DNA of 24,469 nt from Fidelibacterota bacterium. Its GTDB lineage: Bacteria; Fidelibacterota; Marinisomatia; Marinisomatales; TCS55. Location of the stretch: the NCBI GenBank assembly GCA_014239505.1, contig JAAZYT010000102.1, positions 1 to 24,469 of the forward strand. Reading direction: 5' to 3'. The number at the start of each line of letters is the position of its first letter. Position 1 is the first letter of the stretch. A program made the position numbers and the translations under genes. Positions 14,010 to 21,112 of this stretch are shown piece by piece. The notes under the pieces are model-generated. The model was not told the DNA's origin. It did no database searches and was given only the letters and a program-made list of their open reading frames with translations.

Positions 14010-15052
14010 AGAAACTCCATTTTATCGCTTTAATTGTTTCATTGAATATTATTTTTGCACAAAATATATACAGATATGGATCTACGGCTGCAAATTTTCT
14101 TGAAATAGGAGTTGGAAGCGCAAATGCATCTATGGGTGATGCTGGTGTATCTTTTGCAGATGGACCTGCTTCAGTATTCTGGAATCCAGCTGCACTAGCT
14201 TTTATAGAAAAAAATGAAAACTCCTTTATGGTACAACCATGGATATTAGATATAAATATGATATTTATTGGCTCAACTATCCATGTTAGACGTATGGGGA
14301 CTTTTGGATTTAGCTTAACTCATATGGGTTATGGAGACATGGAAGTGACAACTATGACTCAACAGGAAGGAACAGGGGAAAAATTTGCTGCCAATGAATA
14401 TAGTGCTGCGGTTACTTTTTCTAGAAAAATTGTACAATGGTTTTCATTTGGAGCTTCAGTTAAACTTATTAATTCTAAAATTTGGCATTCTTCTGCAAGT
14501 GCTTTTGCATTAGATGTTGGTGCAATTGTAAATACTGATTTTTTTTCACCAAACAAAAGTAAAGAAAATGGACTTAGAATTGGAATGAGTATATCTAATT
14601 ATGGCTCTAGGCTACAATATGATGGTATTGATCTTCTTAATCCCATTGATATTGCCCCCTATGAGGATGGAAACTATGGGGATGTTCCTGGGCAGTTCAG
14701 ACCACAACAATGGGAATTACCATTACTATTTAGAATTGGCTTAGGTATTAAACCTATTTATACAGATCTTCATCGCGTTTCGGTTGCTGTTGATGCAGTC
14801 CATCCAAATAACAATGCAGAATATGTTAACATTGGTGGACAATATGAACTTCGTTTGGTTGGTAAAGGAAGTCTCTATTTACGTTCTGGATATAAATCTC
14901 TTTTCTTACCAGATTCTCAATTTGGTATGACATATGGTGGAGGGTTAAAAATGAGCCTGATTGGAAACCAAACAATTAAAATTGACTATGCTTATCGATC
15001 AACAGATGTTTTTGGAGGGTTAAACTCCTATACGATCAGTATTGGTTTTTAA
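14006..15052 (+). CDS. PorV/PorQ-family outer-membrane beta-barrel protein
   Basis: This 348-residue protein has a signal peptide (cleavage near Ala18-Gln19) and the family's N-terminal signature at residues 36-65 (GVGSANASMGDAGVSFADGPASVFWNPAALA), which corresponds to the GxGxAxMGxAxxAxxxxxxxxxWNPAxL pattern of PorV/PorQ proteins. The rest alternates amphipathic strands (FGFSLTHMGYGD, FSFGASVKLI, LRIGMSISNYG, YGGGLKMSL) and ends in an aromatic (SIGF), as outer-membrane barrels do. In Porphyromonas, PorV is the T9SS shuttle that takes cargo to the surface attachment complex. Here the gene overlaps that of a T9SS-tailed protein by 4 bases (ATGA), which suggests a copy dedicated to this locus. 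A general FadL-like pore is the alternative. Confidence 0.82.
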   Translation: MKKLHFIALIVSLNIIFAQNIYRYGSTAANFLEIGVGSANASMGDAGVSFADGPASVFWNPAALAFIEKNENSFMVQPWILDINMIFIGSTIHVRRMGTFGFSLTHMGYGDMEVTTMTQQEGTGEKFAANEYSAAVTFSRKIVQWFSFGASVKLINSKIWHSSASAFALDVGAIVNTDFFSPNKSKENGLRIGMSISNYGSRLQYDGIDLLNPIDIAPYEDGNYGDVPGQFRPQQWELPLLFRIGLGIKPIYTDLHRVSVAVDAVHPNNNAEYVNIGGQYELRLVGKGSLYLRSGYKSLFLPDSQFGMTYGGGLKMSLIGNQTIKIDYAYRSTDVFGGLNSYTISIGF

Positions 15053-15063
15053 TATATTCAAGT

Positions 15064-16524
15064 GTGTTTAATCGTTACTGTATTACCCTTTTAATCTTTT
15101 TCATTGGTTGTCAATCTAAAGGATTCAAAGATAACCAATTACAAATACTTGCAAAAGTTGGAAATCGGGTGATTACTTTGCAAGATTATTTACACCGTTC
15201 TGAATATTCACTACGCCCAGACTATTGCCGCGGTAATTTATACATCCACAAAAAAATAATATTAAATAATCTCATTGCTGAAAAATTATTAGCTATTGAA
15301 TCAGATAAGGTCAAGAATAATAATAGGTCAGATAATTTATTAGCGTTCTTAAAAGGTCGAAAAGAGCAGGCTATGCGACAATTACTTTATTATGAAAAAG
15401 GTTATAAGAAAGTTGAACTGAAAGATGATGAGATTAATCATTTCTTTAAAATATCTGAAAGAACTTATCACGTTAATTATTTTTCATTTCCTGGTGGAAA
15501 TTTTGCTGATTCAGTGAATCAAGCAATGAATGATGGGATTCCAATTGAAAAAATATATTCTATTAATTTTGAAGGAAATATTCCTTCTCGGGATGTTAAT
15601 TGGATTGATAATAATGATCCAATAATAAGCGATAAATTATTTAATAATCAGATAAAAAAAGGAGATATCATCGGTCCATACACTTTAAAGGATGGATCGG
15701 CATTTTTATTAAAAGTTAATGGATGGACTGATCATTTAGATTTATCTGAAAAAAGCTACCTCGATAAAAAAGAAAAAGTAATTAATACATTGAAAGACAG
15801 AAAAGGAAGAGAGATTTATAGAGCTTTCATAGGAAAAATAATGAAGGGTAAAGAAATAAATTTTAATAAAGATGTATTCCTTCCCTATTCTCAATCAATA
15901 CAAAATCAATTTTTTCGTTCAAGAAAACAAAAAGAAAATGCTATATCAAATGCATTATTTGATTCAGGAGAATTTTTATCTTTAGAAGATATAAAGCCAA
16001 TGAATCAAAAATATAAAGATTTGGATCTCTTTACTTTAAACGGAGATAATTGGACAGTTAAAGATTTTGAAAAAGAAATATCGTCCCATCCTCTTGTTTT
16101 TAGAAAAAAGAAAATGAAACATTCAGAATTTTCAACTCAGTTTAAACTTGCAATAATAGATTTTATTCAAGATTTATATTTAACAAAAGAAGCCTATAAA
16201 ATTGGGTTGGATAAAACTAGCACGGTAAAACTAAATGAATCATTATGGTCAGATAGTTTTTCTGCATACCAAGCTGCTAAATTATGGATGGAGTCTCAAT
16301 CTGAAAGTGATAAACAACATATTTTAATGAAACCTATTATTGATGTTCTACAAAAAAAATATAGTTCAGAAATATTTATTAATATGAATTTATTTGAATC
16401 AATATCCTTATCAAATGTAGATATGTTTGTAACGCAAAGTAATGTTCCTTATCCAGTTATTGTACCCAGTTTTCCATCTTTTACTAATGATAGTTATTTG
16501 GATTATGGTTCTGAAATTAAGTAA
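15064..16524 (+). CDS. SurA/parvulin-like peptidyl-prolyl isomerase lipoprotein, GTG start
   Basis: This 486-residue protein looks like a periplasmic folding factor. It begins with GTG at 15064, 11 bases after the barrel gene, and no ATG fits a signal peptide better. The signal peptide ends in FFIGC (lipidated Cys16). Residues 25-132 match the SurA/PrsA N-terminal chaperone layout (ILAKVGNRVITLQDYLHR, then a helical stretch with NNLIAEKLLAIES). Residues 133-222 resemble a parvulin domain (YHVNYFSF, KKGDIIGPYTLKDGSAFLLKVNGW) but lack the usual conserved His and Gly positions, so isomerase activity is doubtful. The rest is helical and Lys-rich. The place after receptor, giant cargo and PorV-like barrel suggests help with their folding or passage. 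The last 20 bases overlap the next gene. Confidence 0.7.
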   Translation: MFNRYCITLLIFFIGCQSKGFKDNQLQILAKVGNRVITLQDYLHRSEYSLRPDYCRGNLYIHKKIILNNLIAEKLLAIESDKVKNNNRSDNLLAFLKGRKEQAMRQLLYYEKGYKKVELKDDEINHFFKISERTYHVNYFSFPGGNFADSVNQAMNDGIPIEKIYSINFEGNIPSRDVNWIDNNDPIISDKLFNNQIKKGDIIGPYTLKDGSAFLLKVNGWTDHLDLSEKSYLDKKEKVINTLKDRKGREIYRAFIGKIMKGKEINFNKDVFLPYSQSIQNQFFRSRKQKENAISNALFDSGEFLSLEDIKPMNQKYKDLDLFTLNGDNWTVKDFEKEISSHPLVFRKKKMKHSEFSTQFKLAIIDFIQDLYLTKEAYKIGLDKTSTVKLNESLWSDSFSAYQAAKLWMESQSESDKQHILMKPIIDVLQKKYSSEIFINMNLFESISLSNVDMFVTQSNVPYPVIVPSFPSFTNDSYLDYGSEIK

Positions 16525-18316
16525 ATGTTTAATAATATTTTTTTTAGGTTTTTCAGGTATATGTTCACAGAAATATTTGGGAGCGGAACTACGTACAAAA
16601 AAATCATATAAATATGGTCGATATGAAGCAACCTTCAAATCAGCAAGAGGAGAAGGTTTGGTCTCTTCATTCTTTACTTACCATGATGAAGGAGGAGGAA
16701 ACTGGAATGAAATTGATATTGAAGTATTAGGACGATGGACTGAAATATTAAATATGAATACTATTACAAAGGGTCAATCAAGTCATTTAAGAGAATCATT
16801 TATTAAAGGATTTGATCCTCACGCAAATTATCATGACTATGCTTTTGAATGGACACCTAGCTATGTAGCTTGGTTTATCAATGGTGAAGAATTATATAGA
16901 CAGAGCCTGCCAGATCATTCATACATATCAACTTTAAATAAGCCTCAAAAGATAATGATGAATCTATGGGTTCCAGTTTATGAAGATTGGGTTGGAAAAT
17001 GGGATGAAGCTGTTTTACCTAGGTTCGCCTTTTATGATCGAGTTGCCTATTATGAGTATACACCAGATGCTGGAAATTATGGGACGAATAATAATTTCAA
17101 AATTAATTGGGAAGATACTTTTGATACTTTTGATTCTACTCGCTGGGAAAAAGCAACTCACGGGTTTACTGGAAATAGAGTCAAATTTGAACCAGAAAAT
17201 GTTGTCTATGAACAAGGAAAGATGATACTTTGTTTAACAAATAACTCTGAGATTGGATATCAGGATGTTCAACCTCCTACAATTTTATATGCATATAGTA
17301 TTAATAATAATGTAACAGTTAGACTTTCTGAAGAGTTGAGAATAGAGAATCTTTACAATTTATCAAATTATTCATTAAACAATTCATATGTCACTTCTAT
17401 AAATGTTGATCCGGATGAAAGAACTATCTATCTAAGTACAAATGGTCTTAAAGAAAATAGTTCTTATTGGTTAAGCATAGTAGAATTAGAAGATAAATTT
17501 GGAAACAAATCTGAAAAAATAATCAATATAGAAAAGGTACAACCTGTTACAGTGCCATTTAAGGTGAATGTAGGTGGACCTAAAATTGGCGATTTTAAAA
17601 AAGATCAGTATTGGTGGAAAGATTCAGATAGTTATGGTCATTTAAATGGATCTCTTCAGAATTCTGAAGGTATAGAAATTAATAATACAAGTAATGATAT
17701 TATTTATCAGACATCATCAGAAAGGATTGCTCTTTATAAAGTACGTTTACTTCCTGGGATATATGATATAACATTAATGTTTTCAGAAAACTATTATGAA
17801 GAAAATCAAAGATATTTTTCAATTAGAATAGAAGGTGAAACAATATTCTCAAAATTAGATATTGCCTCAGAAGTTGGGAAAAATACAGCAATTAAAAAAA
17901 CAATCCCATATGTTTCTGTAATGGATGGAATATTAGAAATTCATTTTGAAACTGATTTATATGGAGTGAGTTACGAAGCTGCAGGTCCTTTCCTAAATGG
18001 ATTAATAATTGAACATACAAATGGGCTAAGTGTCATTAATGAAAATTCTCCTTCGTCATTTAAATTAAGTGAATCTTATCCTAATCCATTTAATGGTACT
18101 ACATCCATCAATATTATAGTTAATGAACCTACAAATATTAATATTGATATATTAGATATTAATGGAAGGTTCATTGAATCTTTAGTTAAAGACCAAATCA
18201 TTTCAACTAATACTATAGTACATTGGAACTCCAAAAATTATTCTAGTGGAGTTTATATTGTGCGAGGTTTTAGTGGAAAACAATTTTATAATAGAAAGAT
18301 TACTCTTTTAAAATGA
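16505..18316 (+). CDS. Circularly permuted GH16 licheninase with Ig-like, malectin-like and T9SS domains
   Basis: This 603-residue secreted enzyme should cut mixed-linkage beta-1,3-1,4-glucan. The start at 16505 gives a good signal peptide (1-22); an open frame extends upstream to 16442 but without a signal-like n-region. Residues 25-245 are GH16 with catalytic motif WNEIDIEVLG (Glu69 nucleophile, Asp71, Glu73 acid/base). In Bacillus licheninases the strand resembling FDTFDSTRWEKA comes first; here it comes last (residues 200-245), after YYEYTPDAGNYG. This is the circular permutation known from Fibrobacter succinogenes 1,3-1,4-beta-glucanase, to which GAELRT, GRYEATFKSA, FEWTPSYVAWFINGEE and TGNRVKF also correspond. 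Residues 256-345 are Ig-like, 349-505 malectin-like (VNVGGPKIGDF, YWWKDSDSYG), and 518-603 a T9SS tail (ESYPNPFNGTTSINI). It overlaps the genes on both sides. Confidence 0.9.
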   Translation: MVLKLSKCLIIFFLGFSGICSQKYLGAELRTKKSYKYGRYEATFKSARGEGLVSSFFTYHDEGGGNWNEIDIEVLGRWTEILNMNTITKGQSSHLRESFIKGFDPHANYHDYAFEWTPSYVAWFINGEELYRQSLPDHSYISTLNKPQKIMMNLWVPVYEDWVGKWDEAVLPRFAFYDRVAYYEYTPDAGNYGTNNNFKINWEDTFDTFDSTRWEKATHGFTGNRVKFEPENVVYEQGKMILCLTNNSEIGYQDVQPPTILYAYSINNNVTVRLSEELRIENLYNLSNYSLNNSYVTSINVDPDERTIYLSTNGLKENSSYWLSIVELEDKFGNKSEKIINIEKVQPVTVPFKVNVGGPKIGDFKKDQYWWKDSDSYGHLNGSLQNSEGIEINNTSNDIIYQTSSERIALYKVRLLPGIYDITLMFSENYYEENQRYFSIRIEGETIFSKLDIASEVGKNTAIKKTIPYVSVMDGILEIHFETDLYGVSYEAAGPFLNGLIIEHTNGLSVINENSPSSFKLSESYPNPFNGTTSINIIVNEPTNINIDILDINGRFIESLVKDQIISTNTIVHWNSKNYSSGVYIVRGFSGKQFYNRKITLLK

Positions 18317-19146
18317 AGAACTTTTTAATTATTCTATTTTTATTTGGATGTAGTCAACAAGACAATGAAGAAAATATAATTGAGCGAGAACCATGGTTTA
18401 AAGAAGGCTGGGAAATTGTTTGGTATGATGAATTTGATAGTACTTCTCTTGATATGAATAAATGGAGTTATGAAGTAGGAGGCCATGGTTTTGGGAATAA
18501 TGAGCTTCAATTTTATACCAATGATACTTCAAATGTTTTTACGAAAGAAGGAGTGCTTCATATAAGGGCAAAATTCGAGGCAGCAGGGATTGGTGAATCA
18601 ACAAATTTAAGAAATTTTTCTTCTGCAAGACTAAGGACTTTAGGAAAAGGCGATTGGAAATATGTCCGAATTGATGTCAAAGCTAAACTTGCATTAGGTC
18701 AAGGTATTTGGCCAGCGATTTGGATGCTTCCAACAGATTGGACTTATGGCAATTGGCCTAAAAGTGGTGAAATAGATATCATGGAACATGTTGGCAATGA
18801 TGAAGGTACTATCCATGGATCTGTTCATACCGAAGCGTTTAATCACATGATTGGTACTCAAAAATCAAAAACAAAATATTTTTCTGATATAAAAGATTCT
18901 TTTCATATTTATTCAATTGAGTGGTCTCCTGATAAGATTAACTTTTTGATTGATGATATAATGTATTTCTCATTTTCTAATGATAACAAAAATGACTATA
19001 AGACTTGGCCTTTCAATCAGCGATTTCATTTACTTCTAAATGTAGCAGTCGGTGGTAATTGGCCAGGATCTCCAGATAATACAACAGTTTTTCCTCAAGA
19101 TATGAAAATAGATTATGTACGTGTTTATAAAAAGCAAACTAATTAA
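18313..19146 (+). CDS. GH16 beta-1,3-glucanase (laminarinase type), lipoprotein
   Basis: This 277-residue enzyme should be an endo-beta-1,3-glucanase. A type II signal peptide ends in FLFGC (lipidated Cys13). The single GH16 domain is in the normal order: WEIVWYDEFDS (33-43), GHGFGNNELQFYT (57-69), the GIWPAIWMLP strand (131-140), the catalytic motif SGEIDIMEHVG with Glu153 nucleophile, Asp155 and Glu158 acid/base, and NVAVGGNWPG near the end. The EIDIME form with the extra Met, and the WPAIWML and GGNWPG segments, are typical of bacterial laminarinases; the neighbouring enzyme has the licheninase form EIDIE. It has no extra binding module and no sorting tail, so it is held by lipid and not by T9SS. 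Its start overlaps the previous stop as ATGA, and its end overlaps the GH5 gene by 32 bases. Confidence 0.92.
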   Translation: MKNFLIILFLFGCSQQDNEENIIEREPWFKEGWEIVWYDEFDSTSLDMNKWSYEVGGHGFGNNELQFYTNDTSNVFTKEGVLHIRAKFEAAGIGESTNLRNFSSARLRTLGKGDWKYVRIDVKAKLALGQGIWPAIWMLPTDWTYGNWPKSGEIDIMEHVGNDEGTIHGSVHTEAFNHMIGTQKSKTKYFSDIKDSFHIYSIEWSPDKINFLIDDIMYFSFSNDNKNDYKTWPFNQRFHLLLNVAVGGNWPGSPDNTTVFPQDMKIDYVRVYKKQTN

Positions 19147-21103
19147 ACTTATTCACTTTTTAATATTTATAGCTTTCTCAGCTGTATTCAGTCAAGGGTT
19201 TTTACAGACATCTGGTAAAAATATTATAAATGGTAATGGGGATAAGGTAATCCTGAAAGGTATTGCCTTAGGTGGATGGTGGGTGCCGGAGGGTTACATG
19301 TTCCAAATACCGGGCTCAGGATCTCCAACTACAATTCGTAATAAAATAGTAAATCTTATTGGTGTAGATGCTGCAAATGAATTTTATAAAAAATTTGAAA
19401 ATAATTATGTACAAGAACTAGATATAAAAGCTATTTCAGGCTGGGGGTTTAATTCAATACGGCTCCCAATGCATTATAAGTTTTTAAGCCCATCAAAAGA
19501 TGAATATATTGAAAAAGGGTTCACTATAATTGATAGTATTATTTCTTGGAGTAAAAAGTATGATCTCTATCTTATCTTAGATATGCATGCAGCACCAGGA
19601 GGTCAAAGCCCAGGAGAAATTGCAGATGCAAATGGTGTTGCTGAACTTTGGACCATAAAAGAAAATCAAGATCATTTAATTAAAATATGGGGAGAGATTG
19701 CTAAAAGGTATAAGAATGAAGATGTAATAGGTGGTTACGATTTGATCAATGAACCAGTATTACCAAATAATATGAGTAATAGAGAAAATAGAAATTTACA
19801 CATTAGAATTAGGAACGAAATTAGAAAGTATGATCAAAATCACATTATTTTTGTTAATGGTAATTGGTATTCAACAAGCTTTGGAGGACTAGAACCATCC
19901 TTTGATGATAATATGGTTTGGGCTTTTCATAAATATTGGAATGATGTTACTATAGGAACAATTCAATATTTATTAAATTTAAGAGACCAAACAAATACCC
20001 CTATATGGCTAGGTGAATTTGGAGAAAATTCAAATGAATGGTGGGCAAGAGTCATTGATCTGATAGAAGCTGAAGGGATTGGTTGGAATTGGTGGACTTA
20101 TAAAAAATATGATACTATTACAACTATTGCATCTGTACCATTAACAAAAAACTATCGAACTATATTAGATTATTGGGATGGCAAAATTTCTAAACCTACA
20201 CAAGCTATTTGTGTCTCAGGATTAATGGAAATGGCAGATGGTCTTCTTCTCAAGAATTGTGATATTAGAAAAGGAGTTATTTCTTCATTATTAGAAGACA
20301 GTTATAGAAAAGAGAGCCTTCCATTTAAAGATCATATTATCCCTGGTAAAATAGCATTTGCAGATTATGATTTGGGCGCTTTAGGTCTTTCTTATATGGA
20401 TTATGATTTTATGAGAACAGGAGTTGGAGATCAGTTAAGTGGTGGAAATTCTGGTTGGAGTTATAGAAATGATGGTGTTGATATTGAACTTTCCACTGAT
20501 ACAACATTAATTCCATACAATGTAGGTTGGACTAAATCAGGTGAATTTATGAATTATACTGTTAACGTAATTAAGGAAGGTAAATATACATTTATTGCAC
20601 GTATTGCTTCAGAAGTAAATAATAGTTCTATATCAATTTTTAATAATAATGAAATAATTATTAAAGCAATTGACCTTCCAAATACTGGAGGGTCTCAAAT
20701 TTGGCAAGATATACAATTAGGGAAGGTAAATCTATTAAAAGGGAATCAACTTATAACAGTAAGAATAAATAGAGGAGGGGCAAATCTAAAAATATTAGAA
20801 ATTAAATCTGAGGAAGCATCTCAAGGTGTAAGAATATTTGAATATCAAATCTATCCAAATCCAATGAGTGAAAAGATAAATATTGATTTTTCATCGTTAG
20901 TAAACACACAAATCACTATATCGATATATGATTTGAAGGGTTATCAAATTTGGAGAAAAAGAGTAAATAGTAATGTAGGTAATAAAAAAACCTACTGGAC
21001 AGGTAAAAATATGAATGGAGATTTTGTTTCAAATGGTATTTATTTTTTATCTATAGATGATGGAAAAAGATTAATTAAAGAAAAGATTACTTTAGTTCGT
21101 TAA
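19115..21103 (+). CDS. GH5 glycoside hydrolase with CBM6 and T9SS tail
   Basis: This 662-residue secreted enzyme is a GH5 beta-glycanase. A signal peptide covers residues 1-26. The barrel (about 30-365) shows the invariant GH5 residues: Arg116 (SIRLP), His157 (LDMHAAPG), Asn212 and Glu213 (INEP, acid/base), His272 and Tyr274 (AFHKYW), Glu301 (WLGEFGE, nucleophile) and Trp327. The entry motif GIALGGWWVPEGYM recalls glucanase subfamilies; I cannot assign the subfamily. Residues 410-565 are CBM6-like (FADYDLGALGLSYMD, YRNDGVDIE, NVGWTKSGEFMNYTVNV), a module that often binds beta-1,3-glucan. Residues 575-662 are a T9SS tail (QIYPNPMSEKINI, SNGIYFLSI). The ATG at 19115 lies within the preceding gene; a GTG at 19121 is a possible alternative. 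Endo- or exo-glucanase action on the same glucan is the likely job. Confidence 0.9.
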   Translation: MYVFIKSKLIKLIHFLIFIAFSAVFSQGFLQTSGKNIINGNGDKVILKGIALGGWWVPEGYMFQIPGSGSPTTIRNKIVNLIGVDAANEFYKKFENNYVQELDIKAISGWGFNSIRLPMHYKFLSPSKDEYIEKGFTIIDSIISWSKKYDLYLILDMHAAPGGQSPGEIADANGVAELWTIKENQDHLIKIWGEIAKRYKNEDVIGGYDLINEPVLPNNMSNRENRNLHIRIRNEIRKYDQNHIIFVNGNWYSTSFGGLEPSFDDNMVWAFHKYWNDVTIGTIQYLLNLRDQTNTPIWLGEFGENSNEWWARVIDLIEAEGIGWNWWTYKKYDTITTIASVPLTKNYRTILDYWDGKISKPTQAICVSGLMEMADGLLLKNCDIRKGVISSLLEDSYRKESLPFKDHIIPGKIAFADYDLGALGLSYMDYDFMRTGVGDQLSGGNSGWSYRNDGVDIELSTDTTLIPYNVGWTKSGEFMNYTVNVIKEGKYTFIARIASEVNNSSISIFNNNEIIIKAIDLPNTGGSQIWQDIQLGKVNLLKGNQLITVRINRGGANLKILEIKSEEASQGVRIFEYQIYPNPMSEKINIDFSSLVNTQITISIYDLKGYQIWRKRVNSNVGNKKTYWTGKNMNGDFVSNGIYFLSIDDGKRLIKEKITLVR

Positions 21104-21112
21104 TTTTTCATC

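Noticed and set aside
10569..15052. SusD homologue next to the receptor.
   Set aside because: Neither following protein has a lipobox, the SusD helical TPR pattern or a length near 500-600 residues.
16442..16504. Longer N-terminus for the permuted GH16 gene, with ATG at 16442.
   Set aside because: The extra residues are a hydrophobic out-of-frame reading of the end of the preceding lipoprotein gene and would bury the signal peptide. Starting at 16505 gives a standard signal peptide and a 20-base overlap.
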